From: an uncultured Eubacteriales bacterium
Lineage (GTDB): Bacteria; Bacillota; Clostridia; Oscillospirales; Oscillospiraceae
Reading direction: 5' to 3'
DNA length: 22,191 nt
Assembly: GCA_900546415.1 (NCBI GenBank)
Contig: URCY01000030.1
Coordinates: 1-22,191 of the forward strand
In this document: piece after piece, positions 1-7,899 of the stretch
Layout of the letters: the number at the start of each line of letters is the position of its first letter
Position numbering within the stretch: the stretch's first letter is position 1
The notes under the pieces: model-generated
Told to the model about the DNA's origin: nothing
Database searches by the model: none
What the model saw: the letters and a program-made list of their open reading frames with translations, nothing else
Made by a program: the position numbers and the translations under genes

Positions 1-60
1 AAACCTCAATCTGGAACAAAATCCCTCGCTGACCGCTCTTGCGATTGAATCAGAGTTTCC
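1..60 (+). repeat. Truncated copy (D) of a short interspersed repeat; right-hand end
   Basis: These 60 bases recur at 3280-3340 with only one substitution and one extra T, so the window opens inside a repeat whose left part lies upstream. The right end carries the terminal motif CGATTGAATCAGAG followed by TTTCC, the inverted counterpart of the left-end motif seen at 3181 and 10836. The element stops just before the TATAAT of the cupin gene. No coding potential is visible. Identity with 3280-3340 is read directly; the mobile-element interpretation is inferred. Confidence 0.85.
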
Positions 61-64
61 CTGA

Positions 65-70
65 TATAAT
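65..70 (+). promoter_or_regulatory. Putative -10 box of the cupin gene
   Basis: A TATAAT hexamer lies about 48 bases upstream of the cupin start. No -35 with standard spacing is present: TTGCGA at 39-44 is 20 bases away and TTGAAT at 45-50 is 14 bases away. Both candidates lie inside the repeat, so the repeat may supply the upstream half of the promoter. Only the -10 match is solid. Confidence 0.4.
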
Positions 71-117
71 AAACTAGATAGAAGCGCCGTCTGCGGCGCA
101 GGAAAGGATGATTGAAA

Positions 118-450
118 ATGCGCGAAATGATTAAAAATATCTCCAAGGCCGAGGTCGTGACCCTGCGGGAGCAGGTCGCCTGCCAGCCCGGTCAGGTCGT
201 CAGCAGGACGCTTGCGCAGAACGACGCCGTGAGCATCACGCTCTTCGCCTTTGACAAGGGCGAGGAGATCAGCAGCCATCGCTCCGGCGGCGATGCATTC
301 GTCACCTGTCTCGAGGGCGTCGGCCGCATCACGGTCGACGGTCAGCAGTATATCCTGCACGAGGGCGAGTCGATCGTCATGCCCGCCGGGCATCCGCACG
401 CCGTGTTCGGTCAGGAGCAGTTCAAGATGCTGCTCGTCGTCGTGTTCTGA
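118..450 (+). CDS. Small single-domain cupin protein
   Basis: A 110-residue protein made almost entirely of one cupin beta-barrel. Motif 1 is represented by GEEISSHRSGGDAFVTCLEG (only one His of the usual HxH pair, plus the trailing Glu-Gly) and motif 2 by PAGHPHAVFG, whose histidines would complete a metal site. Such stand-alone cupins are often small-molecule or metal-binding proteins of unknown substrate; no specific function can be given. The ATG at 118 is preferred because GGAAAGG (101-107) sits 10 bases upstream; a TTG at 112 in the same frame is only 4 bases from it. It is monocistronic: it has its own -10 and is followed by a hairpin terminator shared with the convergent SLH gene. Length is normal for the family. 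Confidence 0.85.
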   Translation: MREMIKNISKAEVVTLREQVACQPGQVVSRTLAQNDAVSITLFAFDKGEEISSHRSGGDAFVTCLEGVGRITVDGQQYILHEGESIVMPAGHPHAVFGQEQFKMLLVVVF

Positions 451-470
451 AGATTTGACAGAAGCATGAG

Positions 471-518
471 AAAAAGCCGCGCGCTGCCGCAGAATTGGCA
501 GCGTGCGGCTCTTTCTTT
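471..518. terminator. Bidirectional rho-independent terminator
   Basis: AGCCGCGCGCTGCC (475-488) pairs with GGCAGCGTGCGGCT (497-510), with a single G-T pair, around an 8-base loop. CTTTCTTT follows on the plus strand, and the five A bases at 471-475 give a T run on the minus strand. It lies between the convergent cupin and SLH genes and can stop both transcripts. Confidence 0.85.
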
Positions 519-560
519 GGTCAGAAAGCCTCTGAATGAGGTTTACTGCGTCCCGTCGGT

Positions 561-3158
561 TTAATCGGCGGTGTCCAGCCCGTAATACTGCATGAAGCGC
601 ATCAGAATCGCGGCTACCTGCGCGCGCGTCGCGCCGTCCGCCGGGGCAATCACGACGATGCCGTCGTCACCGTTCGTGCCGGTGATGAGTCCGGCGTAGT
701 TCGCCCACGCCAGCGGCTCCGCAGCGTATTCCGAGACGCTCCCGAGATCGGGGAAATAGCTCAGATCGGCGCGGCCGTTCAGGTCATATTCGCGGAACTT
801 GGCATAGCGGAACATGATCGCGGCCATCTGCTCACGCGTGACGAGGGAATCCGGTTCGAACTCCGTCGGCGAGACGCCGTTGACGATGCCGTTCCGCGCG
901 GCCCATGCCACCGGAACGTAATAGTACAGCGACTCATGGCTCACGTCGGTGAAGGGGGAGACGTCGGTGCATTCCGGACGCCCGGCAAGCCGCCAGAGCA
1001 CCGTGACCAGCATGGCGCGGGTCATCGTGCCGTCCGGCTCAAAGGCGTCCGGCGCAGTGCCCTCAAAGAGGCGGTGCTTCACGGCAAAATCGATGCCGAC
1101 GTGCGCCCAGTTGTTCGGCTCGGGCATATCGGCAAAGGCGTGACCGGGGCAGGTCTCGTCGCCCTTGCAGGGCGGATTGACCGTGACAGAGACCTGCGGA
1201 TAGGCCGTCAGCGGCTCCCTGCGATCCCAGTCGACCAGCGGCTCGCCGACCTTTGTGGTCACGTCTCCCGCGACGGAGACCGTTGCGGCCTTGAGCGCGG
1301 CGGGCGTGCCGATGGCGTCCAGCGTGGCGCTGATAAGGCTGAGCTTGCCGGAGACGGCCTGCACGGCGTAGGAGGCGCCCGAGGATGCCTTCAGCACGAG
1401 CGTGTGCAGCGTAATGCCCTCCTCGGCGCGGATTGCGGCGGCCTGCTCCGAGGCCGCAACAAGGCTGCCCTTGCCCTCAAGGCGCAGCGAGCCGTAGGAC
1501 AGGATGGCGCAGGCATTCTCCGCACTCTTTGCGGAGATCGTGTTCGCGCCCTGCACGTCGACCGTCAGATCGTGGTACGAGCGGATGCCGCTGCAACCGT
1601 CTGCGTGGAGGCTCAGATCACGGATCGTGAGCCGCTCCGCGTCGGACTCGGTCTTGGCGGGCGTGTAGGCGACCGTGCCGTCGCCGAGCACGTCGCTGAG
1701 CTTGTCCTTGGGGGAGATGCGGTGGCTGCCGATCCAGACGTCATAGCCCGGATGCAGCGTCAGAACGCGTGCGGGCTTGGAATCCTTCACGAAATCCTTG
1801 CCCGAGGCCTTCCAGTCATAGAGGGAGACCGGCTCACTCAGATCGGCCGTGGTCGTGCCGCTGGCAAGTGCGTCATAGGAGACGCTCTTGGCCGAATGCA
1901 GCGCGGAGCTCGTGCCGCTGAAATGGCCGGAGAGCGCAGCAGGAAGCTCGAGCTTCCCGGTGGCATAAAGACCGTAGGCGGGTTTGCCCTTGCCCGTGCT
2001 CGAGGCGGCTGCCGAGAGGCGCGGCGCGGTGAAGGGGTCGGGGTTCGTGACCTTGATCGCACCGGTCAGATAAAGCCCGTAGCAGTCGGCGCGGACGAGC
2101 GCGTCGTGGTGGGAATCGCCGCTGACGCTTGCCAGACCGTCGAGCGAGAGGTCGCCGTAAACGCGCAGACCGAAGGCCATGCCGGTCTCGGTCGAGCCGT
2201 AATAGCCGTTGACCTGCGCCGCAGATTCCGTGCCCGAGACGCGCAGATCGCCCTCGGAGATCAGAATTCCGCAGGAATAGGCATCGCCGCCGACGGAGGC
2301 GCCGTAGCCGTTGACGGTGACGCCGCCCTCCCCGGCCTCGGCCGAGACGCCCTTGAGCGTCCAGATGCCGTAGCTCTTGCCCTCGGCGCGGGGCATTGCG
2401 TCGGAGTCATAGCCGTAGGCGTTGACCGTGCTGCCGTCCGTGACGGAGGCGGCGCGCAGCGTGCCCTTGGCAAAGACGCCGAAGCTGCGGCCGCTGGCCG
2501 CGCCGGCGTGCGCCGTGAGCACGGAGTCGGTCACGACGACATCCTTCTCGGCAAAGACGCCGTAGGAGTCCTTGCCTGCGATGCTGCCGCCGGTCACGTT
2601 GACCTTCGCGGCGTCGAGCGTGAGCGTGCCCTCGACCCAGAGGCCGATGCTGCACGCGCTGTCCTTGGCGGAGCTGCTGTCGCCCGCGAGGACCGTCAGA
2701 CCCGTCGGCACGGCCTGCTCGTCGCTGCCGCAGACGGTCAGGTCGCCCTTGCAGTGGACGCCGTAGGCGTTGCTGTCGTTATTCTTGCGCGAGGCGCGGA
2801 TGTACGGGCCGGCTTCCACCGTCGTGCGATAGACGATCTTGCTCCCGGCCGGGAGCAGGATGCCGACGTTGTTCGTCGTGTCCAGACGGAAGGTCGGCTC
2901 AAGCACCAGCGTCTTGGCCGCATAGACCTCATTGCCAGCGCCGTACCACGCCCAGCCGTTGTCGGCGGTCGTAATGTTGCGGCTGCTGTCGCGGTTGCAG
3001 TCAAAATCCACGCCGCCGTAGCTCCAGCGGGTGTTTTCCGTGACGAAATTCATGCAGATCGCCGTCTCGGCCGCGCTTGCGTGCAGACCGACGGACGGAA
3101 GCAGCCCCAGCAGCAGACAAACGCAGAGTGCGAGGCTCAAAAAACGCTTGATTCGCAT
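561..3158 (-). CDS. Secreted S-layer-homology protein with beta-helix-like repeats
   Basis: An 865-residue exported protein. The N-terminus MRIKRFLSLALCVCLLLGLL is a signal peptide, with likely cleavage after ASA near residue 29. Residues 130-420 carry about nine repeats of the form aromatic-G-hydrophobic ... G-x-L-x-hydrophobic, for example AYGVHCKGDLTV (131), IGLWVEGTLTL (171), SYGIWTLKG (262) and AYGLYATGKLEL (394). They are spaced 27-39 residues apart, and weaker copies continue to about residue 650. This periodicity suggests a right-handed parallel beta-helix. Three SLH domains occupy about 675-724, 735-786 and 801-857 and should anchor the protein to pyruvylated secondary wall polymer. 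AAGGAG lies 8 bases before the ATG. Transcription probably starts at the promoter at 3357-3385, giving a leader of about 190 nt that contains an entire copy of the repeat element. No enzyme motif was recognised; it is probably structural or adhesive. Confidence 0.88.
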   Translation of the reverse strand: MRIKRFLSLALCVCLLLGLLPSVGLHASAAETAICMNFVTENTRWSYGGVDFDCNRDSSRNITTADNGWAWYGAGNEVYAAKTLVLEPTFRLDTTNNVGILLPAGSKIVYRTTVEAGPYIRASRKNNDSNAYGVHCKGDLTVCGSDEQAVPTGLTVLAGDSSSAKDSACSIGLWVEGTLTLDAAKVNVTGGSIAGKDSYGVFAEKDVVVTDSVLTAHAGAASGRSFGVFAKGTLRAASVTDGSTVNAYGYDSDAMPRAEGKSYGIWTLKGVSAEAGEGGVTVNGYGASVGGDAYSCGILISEGDLRVSGTESAAQVNGYYGSTETGMAFGLRVYGDLSLDGLASVSGDSHHDALVRADCYGLYLTGAIKVTNPDPFTAPRLSAAASSTGKGKPAYGLYATGKLELPAALSGHFSGTSSALHSAKSVSYDALASGTTTADLSEPVSLYDWKASGKDFVKDSKPARVLTLHPGYDVWIGSHRISPKDKLSDVLGDGTVAYTPAKTESDAERLTIRDLSLHADGCSGIRSYHDLTVDVQGANTISAKSAENACAILSYGSLRLEGKGSLVAASEQAAAIRAEEGITLHTLVLKASSGASYAVQAVSGKLSLISATLDAIGTPAALKAATVSVAGDVTTKVGEPLVDWDRREPLTAYPQVSVTVNPPCKGDETCPGHAFADMPEPNNWAHVGIDFAVKHRLFEGTAPDAFEPDGTMTRAMLVTVLWRLAGRPECTDVSPFTDVSHESLYYYVPVAWAARNGIVNGVSPTEFEPDSLVTREQMAAIMFRYAKFREYDLNGRADLSYFPDLGSVSEYAAEPLAWANYAGLITGTNGDDGIVVIAPADGATRAQVAAILMRFMQYYGLDTAD

Positions 3159-3180
3159 TGTAATCGCTCCTTTGCTCTTG

Positions 3181-3340
3181 GGAACCTCTGAATCAATCGG
3201 CAGCGGCGCTCAGCGGGTCTTTCGCCCCAGCTTATCGGTTTGAAAATCTTGAAATACGTAAAGGATTCCTGCGATTTCCAAACCTCAATCTGGAACAAAA
3301 TCCCTCGCTGACCACTCTTGCGATTGAATCAGAGTTTTCC
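3181..3340 (+). repeat. MITE-like repeat, copy A (160 bp, imperfect terminal inverted repeats)
   Basis: The left end GGAACCTCTGAATCAATCG and the reverse complement of the right end, GGAAAACTCTGATTCAATCG, match closely. Similarity continues inward through CAGCGGCGCTCAGCGGG versus CAAGAGTGGTCAGCGAGG, giving roughly 37-bp imperfect terminal inverted repeats. Its last 61 bases match 1-60, its first 60 bases match the inverse of 5067-5126, and its left end also matches 10836-10888. Compared with copy B it has about 50 extra bases around 3241-3290. It has no ORF. It lies between the promoter and the ribosome binding site of the SLH gene and would be transcribed as leader. Confidence 0.85.
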
Positions 3341-3356
3341 TCTTGATTTCCTTCCG

Positions 3357-3385
3357 ATTATATCATGTTTTCGGGAACAATGCAA
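3357..3385 (-). promoter_or_regulatory. Sigma-A-type promoter for the SLH gene
   Basis: Read on the minus strand, TTGCAT (3380-3385), a 17-base spacer and a perfect TATAAT (3357-3362). It lies in the gap after the deacylase stop and about 200 bases upstream of the SLH start codon, so the leader would span repeat copy A. Confidence 0.7.
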
Positions 3386-3398
3386 GACTTAACTCAAT

Positions 3399-4988
3399 TT
3401 AACGGCGCAAAACGACACCGCTCGCGGTGTCCGTGCGCGTTCCGCCGAGAATCGCCGGGCGTCCGCCGACAAAGACGTCGCGCATTCCCTGCGCGAACCG
3501 TGCCGGATCGGCGTAGGTCCCGGCCTCGTGCACGGCGGCCGGATCAAAGACGAGCAGGTCGGCGTCATAGCCGACGGCGATGCGCCCCTTTCCGGCGATC
3601 CGCAGCGACTGCGCGGGCGCGTCGGTCATACGGTGCACGGCCTCGGGCAGGGTGAGCACGCCGTCCTGCCGGACGTATTTTTCCAGAATGCGGGCGAACG
3701 TGCCATAGAGCCGCGGATGCGGCACGCCCTCAGTGGGATAGGTGCTGTCGGAGATGACGTTCACGCGGTCGGAGCGCAGAATCGCGCCGATGTCCTCCTC
3801 GGAGGCGATGAAATCGATCATCGTGATCGTGCAGCGCTCGTCGGCAAGGAGATCGAAGACGCAGTCCTCCGGCTCCTGCCCGCGCAGCGCGGCGACCTCG
3901 GCGACGGTCTTGCCGACGTATTGCCGGTTTTCCGGCAGACGCAGGGAGGACATGACGATGTTTTCCCACCCGACGAGCAGGGAGATGTTGTCGAAATCCG
4001 TCCCGGTGCGCAGGTGCTCCCTGAGCGCCCGGCGTTCGGCCGGGTCGCGCAGACGGCGGCAGATCTCGTTCGTACCGCCGCGCAGGAGGCTCGGCGGCAT
4101 GATGTGCAGCAGCTGGGTCGAGCCTGCGGTGTAGGGGTAGACGTCCCAGCGGACGTCCATGCCGTCCTCGCAGGCGCGGTGCAGCGTGTTCAGAATCGCC
4201 GGGATCTTGCGCCCCCAGTTGCGCTTGCCCATGGCCTTGAGATGGCTGATGTGCAGCGGGCAGTGCAGCGCCCGCGCGACGGTCAGCATTTCCTCGACGG
4301 CCGTGTCCACGTCGCTGCCCTCCTCGCGCATGTGCACGGTGACGGGAATGTCCGTGTGCGCAAGCGGGGCGAGGGCGGCGATCAGCCCGTCCGTGGAATA
4401 GAAGCACTCCGGCGCGTAGCCCAGCCCGAGCGAGACGCCGAACGCGCCGTCGGCCAGCGCCTGCTCCAGACCCTGATGGATGCGGCGAAGCCGGGCGCCG
4501 TCGAGCGGGTCGGCGCGGTAGCCCGAGACGTCCGCGCGCACCACGCCGCCGCCGACCAGCATCCCGACGTTCACGGGCAGACGCTCGCGCTCCAGCGCGC
4601 GCAGATAATCGGCCATGCGCGCGGTCGGAAGTCCGGCCTGCGCCCTGCCCAGAATCGGCGCGAGATAGGTCAGAATCTCGTCGCGGTGCTCCGCGCCGAA
4701 GGGCGCGGCGGACAGTCCGCAGTTGCCGTTGACGATGGTCGTCAGCCCCTGCCGCAGCTCCAGCTCCCCGAAGCCGGGGCGGAAGGCGGCGAGATCGGCG
4801 TGGCGGTGAATGTCCAGAAAGCCCGGTGTGACGGTCATGCCGCGCGCGTCGAGCGTGCTTGCGGCCGGGACGCCGCCCAGCGCGCCGACGGCCGCGATGC
4901 GTCCGTCCTGAATGCCGATATCTGCTGCAAAGGCAGCGTCGCCGGAGCCATCCAGCACGCTGCCATGCATGATCTTATAATCCAACAT
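3399..4988 (-). CDS. N-acyl-D-amino-acid deacylase (D-aminoacylase-type amidohydrolase)
   Basis: A 529-residue amidohydrolase that should hydrolyse N-acyl-D-amino acids or related D-amide substrates in the cytoplasm. Zinc-site residues typical of D-aminoacylases are visible: FLDIHRHADL (H61, H63), NGNCG (C90), VHMREEG (H219), HISHLKAMG (H249) and ISDST (D414). HPRLYGTF at 424-431 is a family signature. The C-terminal GYDADLLVFDP is the usual return strand of the small beta domain. The ATG at 4988 is chosen over an upstream TTG at 5039 because AGAGGT sits about 8 bases before it and homology begins there (MLDYKIMHG); the upstream extension would run into the repeat. It follows the helicase loader at 138 bp with repeat copy B between. 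No own promoter was found. The exact substrate (D-Glu, D-Asp or neutral) cannot be told. Confidence 0.88.
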   Translation of the reverse strand: MLDYKIMHGSVLDGSGDAAFAADIGIQDGRIAAVGALGGVPAASTLDARGMTVTPGFLDIHRHADLAAFRPGFGELELRQGLTTIVNGNCGLSAAPFGAEHRDEILTYLAPILGRAQAGLPTARMADYLRALERERLPVNVGMLVGGGVVRADVSGYRADPLDGARLRRIHQGLEQALADGAFGVSLGLGYAPECFYSTDGLIAALAPLAHTDIPVTVHMREEGSDVDTAVEEMLTVARALHCPLHISHLKAMGKRNWGRKIPAILNTLHRACEDGMDVRWDVYPYTAGSTQLLHIMPPSLLRGGTNEICRRLRDPAERRALREHLRTGTDFDNISLLVGWENIVMSSLRLPENRQYVGKTVAEVAALRGQEPEDCVFDLLADERCTITMIDFIASEEDIGAILRSDRVNVISDSTYPTEGVPHPRLYGTFARILEKYVRQDGVLTLPEAVHRMTDAPAQSLRIAGKGRIAVGYDADLLVFDPAAVHEAGTYADPARFAQGMRDVFVGGRPAILGGTRTDTASGVVLRR

Positions 4989-5017
4989 AAAAATCGACCT
5001 CTTTTCGCATAAGTCAA

Positions 5018-5126
5018 GGAACCTCTGATTCAATTGCAAGAGCGGTCAGCGGGGGAGCTTGTTTCAAGCCGATCAGCTGGGGCAAAAGACGCGCTGAGCG
5101 CCGCAGCCGATTGCTTCAGAGGGTCC
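5018..5126 (-). repeat. MITE-like repeat, copy B (109 bp, inverted relative to copy A)
   Basis: On the minus strand it starts GGACCCTCTGAAGCAATCGG and ends CAATTGAATCAGAGGTTCC, the same terminal motifs as copy A, with the shared inner stretch TCTTTTGCCCCAGCTGATCGG. It lacks about 50 internal bases present in copy A. One end lies exactly next to the TAA stop codon of the helicase loader (5127-5129). The other lies about 15 bases upstream of the deacylase ribosome binding site. Confidence 0.82.
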
Positions 5127-6101
5127 TTAAAGCCCCTTGCGCCGCAGATCGTCGCCGGCAAACTTGATGAGACGGAACGTCCCGACGATGCGCGAGGCAA
5201 TCTGGGGCGAATAGCGCGTCTCCAGCGCCTCGGGGAGAAGATTGGTCGAGATCAGGATCGGCTTCCCCTCCATCATGCGCGTGTTGAGCACGCTGTAGAG
5301 CGCCGAGACCGTGAACTGTGTGGTCATCTCCGTGCCGAGATCGTCGATGATGAGCAGGTCGCAGTCGAAATACTTGCGCGTCAGACTGCCGTCGCCGCCT
5401 TGCGCGCCGAATTTTTCAGTCTCAAAGTCGCCGAACAGGCGGATGGCCGTCTCGTACATCACGCTGAAGCCGCGGTCGGCAATCTGACGCGCGATGCAGG
5501 CCGAGAGGAAGGTCTTGCCCAGCCCGGTCGCGCCGGAGAAGAGCAGGCTGCCGCCGGAAGCGGTGAAGCCTGCGGCATATTTTTTGCAGATGTTCAGATT
5601 CGAGCGCATCAGCTCGCGCGGCGACGTGCCCAACTTGGGGTCATAGGCGTCGCTGTAAACATCCAGCCGGAAGGTGTCGAAGCTCTCACGGCCGCTGCCG
5701 AGCAGGCTCGTCAGCTCCTTTTTCTGCTCCTGACGGCAAAGCTCCCGCAGGCAGGAGCACATCTGCGAGCCGTCATAGCCCGTCCCGCCGCACCTCGTGC
5801 AGACCGGCGTGTCGTCGAGATAGCCGTCCTCAAACTCCCCGGCCTCCAGAATCCAATTGCGCTCGGCCTGAAGCGTTTGGTTGCGCGTGCGGATGGCGCC
5901 GAGTGTCTCCTCGCTGTCCTTTTTCAGAAAAGCGATGGCCAGCTCGGCCATGCTCTGCTGCAGCTCCCGGTCGATCTCGCGCAGACGGGGATAGCGCTCA
6001 TAGGCGGCGGCGCGGTGCGCCTCGTTCTCCCGTTCGCGCTCGAGCTTGGCCTGCTCCAGCCGGGCGCGCGCCCGGCGCAGCACCTGTGCGCTGTAGGCCA
6101 T
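5127..6101 (-). CDS. Helicase-loader-type AAA+ ATPase (DnaI/DnaC/IstB-like)
   Basis: A 324-residue primosomal ATPase expected to load the replicative helicase. The N-terminal 90 residues are charged and helical. A zinc cluster follows, CTRCGGTGYDGSQMCSC (C101, C104, C115, C117). The AAA+ core has Walker A GATGLGKT (190-197), Walker B LLIIDD (249-254), sensor-1 STN (285-287) and an SRIVG arginine motif (303-307). The zinc cluster plus AAA+ core is the DnaI-type arrangement of Firmicutes rather than that of a transposon IstB. The preceding gene is a DnaD-domain protein with only 3 bases between stop and start, and AAGGAGG overlaps the end of that gene, so the two are translationally coupled. 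The stop codon abuts repeat copy B. Confidence 0.9.
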   Translation of the reverse strand: MAYSAQVLRRARARLEQAKLERERENEAHRAAAYERYPRLREIDRELQQSMAELAIAFLKKDSEETLGAIRTRNQTLQAERNWILEAGEFEDGYLDDTPVCTRCGGTGYDGSQMCSCLRELCRQEQKKELTSLLGSGRESFDTFRLDVYSDAYDPKLGTSPRELMRSNLNICKKYAAGFTASGGSLLFSGATGLGKTFLSACIARQIADRGFSVMYETAIRLFGDFETEKFGAQGGDGSLTRKYFDCDLLIIDDLGTEMTTQFTVSALYSVLNTRMMEGKPILISTNLLPEALETRYSPQIASRIVGTFRLIKFAGDDLRRKGL

Positions 6102-6104
6102 GGG

Positions 6105-7022
6105 TCATTCCTCCTTTCCCTCCGCCAGCGCGCGGGCGATCGCCTCGCGCTCCAGGGGAGAGATTTCGTCGTTATGATGCTGGAACATCTGCTGCGGCTC
6201 GCGGCGGCGCTTCGGAATCGCCTGATTCGGCGCGGAATCCCCGGCGGCGATCTCCTGCGGCGTGTGCAGCCCCTGCTCGTGCCACGATTTCAGAATGGCG
6301 TTCATGTAAGCCCATTTCAGCCCGCCCGTGCTCAGGCAGGTACGCTCATAGGCAAGCTGGATGGCCTCGTTTCCGAAGCCCATTCCGATCCACGCGGCCA
6401 GATACTGCTCCTCCGAGGCCGTCAGGCGGCGCTGGTCGATCTGAAGCAGCAGCCGCAGCTGCTGCACGCGCGTATGCACCTGAAGCTGCTGCTGCACATA
6501 GTAGCAGGCGGTCTCCAGATTGTCGATGTGCTCGTCGGCCCAGCGATAGGCCTCCTTCTCGATGGCACGCATCGACGGCGTGCGCACGCCGCGCCGCCGC
6601 GCCCGCTCCATGCAGTAGGAGAGCAGCAGACCGACGACCTCGACCGGCAGACGCAGATAATCCGTGAAGGACAGCAGCGTTTTCAGCTCCTCGGTCGAAA
6701 GTGTGCGGCCGAGGCGGCGCTGCGCTTCGCCGACGAGCTTCTGAAAGTCGCCGTGCGGCTCCTTCATGGCGCGCTGCACGTCCTGCTCGGTGTAGGACGG
6801 GCGCTCCGGCTGGAGCGCGGGCTGCTTGCCACTTTCCCAAAGACCGAGCTGACGCAGACAGTCGGTCGCCGTGACCATCTGCGGGACGGAAAAATGCAGG
6901 CTGTCGAGCGCCGTCTCCAGCGGAAGCTCCGCCTTGCGGTAAAGATAGAGCACGGCGGCGTCCGGACAGCCGCAGGAAAGCAGCTTTCGCACCTCTTCAC
7001 TTGTTAACGCAACGCCCTGCAT
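6105..7022 (-). CDS. DnaD-domain replication initiation protein
   Basis: A 305-residue primosome protein. The first 65 residues resemble the winged-helix N-terminus of DnaD/DnaB-type proteins. Two DnaD-type helical modules follow: DFQKLVGEAQRRLGRTLS at 92-109 starts the first (to about 180). The second ends in the diagnostic segment LAYERTCLSTGGLKWAYM and NAILKSWHEQGLHT (about 223-254). Known relatives remodel origin DNA and recruit the helicase loader, whose gene follows immediately. GAGGAG lies about 8 bases before the ATG, and a well-formed promoter lies about 50 bases upstream. The Arg-rich KRRREP linker near 271 and the acidic tail are ordinary for the family. Confidence 0.9.
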   Translation of the reverse strand: MQGVALTSEEVRKLLSCGCPDAAVLYLYRKAELPLETALDSLHFSVPQMVTATDCLRQLGLWESGKQPALQPERPSYTEQDVQRAMKEPHGDFQKLVGEAQRRLGRTLSTEELKTLLSFTDYLRLPVEVVGLLLSYCMERARRRGVRTPSMRAIEKEAYRWADEHIDNLETACYYVQQQLQVHTRVQQLRLLLQIDQRRLTASEEQYLAAWIGMGFGNEAIQLAYERTCLSTGGLKWAYMNAILKSWHEQGLHTPQEIAAGDSAPNQAIPKRRREPQQMFQHHNDEISPLEREAIARALAEGKEE

Positions 7023-7068
7023 GGCATGTATCTCCTCTGTCTCTTAATTCGTAGGTTCCGTAGCTTTT

Positions 7069-7097
7069 ATTATACCACGCGCGCAGAGCGGCGGCAA
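7069..7097 (-). promoter_or_regulatory. Sigma-A-type promoter for the DnaD-loader operon
   Basis: On the minus strand TTGCCG (7092-7097), a 17-base spacer and a perfect TATAAT (7069-7074). It sits about 47 bases upstream of the DnaD-domain gene start and just after the SDR gene stop, so this pair of genes has its own promoter. Confidence 0.8.
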
Positions 7098-7175
7098 GCG
7101 TCGCGCCCTGCCGAAAAACGGCGGAAAAGCGACGGCTTTTTTGTGCTGCATCAACATCTTGTGCGGCCGGCGACT

Positions 7176-7874
7176 TCAGAGCACAAAGCCGCCGTTGACC
7201 GGCAGAAGCTGCCCCGTGACGAAGTCGGCCTGCGCCAGATAGAGCATGGCGTTCGCCACGTCCTGCGGCGTGCCGTTGCGGCCGAGGGGCGTCTGCCCGG
7301 CCAGCTCGCGGAGTGTCTCGTCGCCGACGACGCGGGTCATGTCCGTCAGGATGACGCCGGGGCAGACGCAGTTGACGCGGATGCCGCTCGGCCCAAGCTC
7401 CTGCGCCAGCGCGCGCGTCAGGGCAATGACCGCGCCCTTTGTGGCCGAATAGGCCGCCTCGCAGGACGCGCCGACCTGCCCCCACATGGACGAGACGTTG
7501 ATGATGCAACCGGCCTGCTCGTGCAGCATGGCGGGCAGCACGGCGTTCACGCAGTGATAGACTCCCCCGACGTTCACGGCGAAGAGCCGCTGAAAGTCCG
7601 CCTCGCTGATCTGCGAGATCAGGCCGTAATGGGCGATCCCGGCGTTGTTGACCAGAACGTCCACCGGGGGCAGGGCGGCGACGGCGCGCATGACGGCCTT
7701 GCCGTCGGCTACGTCGCACCGCACGGCCGTCGCGCCGGTCTCGGCGGCAATCTGCCGCGCGGCCTCCTCGTGCTGCAAATAGAAAAAGCTGACGGCCGCG
7801 CCGGTCGCGGAAAAGGCGCGCACGGCGGCCGCGCCGATGCCCCGGCTGCCGCCGGTGATCAGAACATGCTTCAT
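7176..7874 (-). CDS. Short-chain dehydrogenase/reductase (FabG-like)
   Basis: A 232-residue classical SDR using NAD(P)H. The cofactor motif is TGGSRGIG (7-14), with NNAG at 76-79 stabilising the sheet. The catalytic residues are N101, S129 (INVSSMWG), Y142 and K146 (AYSATKG). IRVNCVCPGVILTDM is the standard segment after the active site. The sequence is closest in style to 3-oxoacyl-ACP reductase FabG, but there are no fatty-acid genes nearby, so the substrate is open. A strong TAGGAGG lies 7 bases before the ATG. It follows the S1-domain gene by 72 bp, with a perfect 10-bp hairpin in the gap. Confidence 0.88.
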   Translation of the reverse strand: MKHVLITGGSRGIGAAAVRAFSATGAAVSFFYLQHEEAARQIAAETGATAVRCDVADGKAVMRAVAALPPVDVLVNNAGIAHYGLISQISEADFQRLFAVNVGGVYHCVNAVLPAMLHEQAGCIINVSSMWGQVGASCEAAYSATKGAVIALTRALAQELGPSGIRVNCVCPGVILTDMTRVVGDETLRELAGQTPLGRNGTPQDVANAMLYLAQADFVTGQLLPVNGGFVL

Positions 7875-7899
7875 GAAAAATTCCTCCTAAAGAGCAGAA

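Noticed and set aside
520..560. Fifth copy of the short repeat near AGCCTCTGAAT at 529-539
   Set aside because: Only 11 bases match the element end, too few to separate from chance.
936..3191. Long open frame on the plus strand (751 codons) opposite the SLH gene
   Set aside because: Low-complexity Arg/Ala/Gly/Asp translation typical of the antisense of GC-rich genes; no ribosome binding site; the opposite strand encodes clear SLH domains.
3528..5012. 494-codon plus-strand frame opposite the deacylase
   Set aside because: An antisense shadow; the minus strand has the complete metal-site motifs of D-aminoacylases.
5034..7007. 657-codon plus-strand frame opposite the DnaD and loader genes
   Set aside because: Composition is that of an antisense frame and it spans two recognisable minus-strand genes.
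7100..7175. Terminator after the SDR gene
   Set aside because: Several GC-rich partial pairings and T runs, but no single stem adjacent to a T run in the right orientation.
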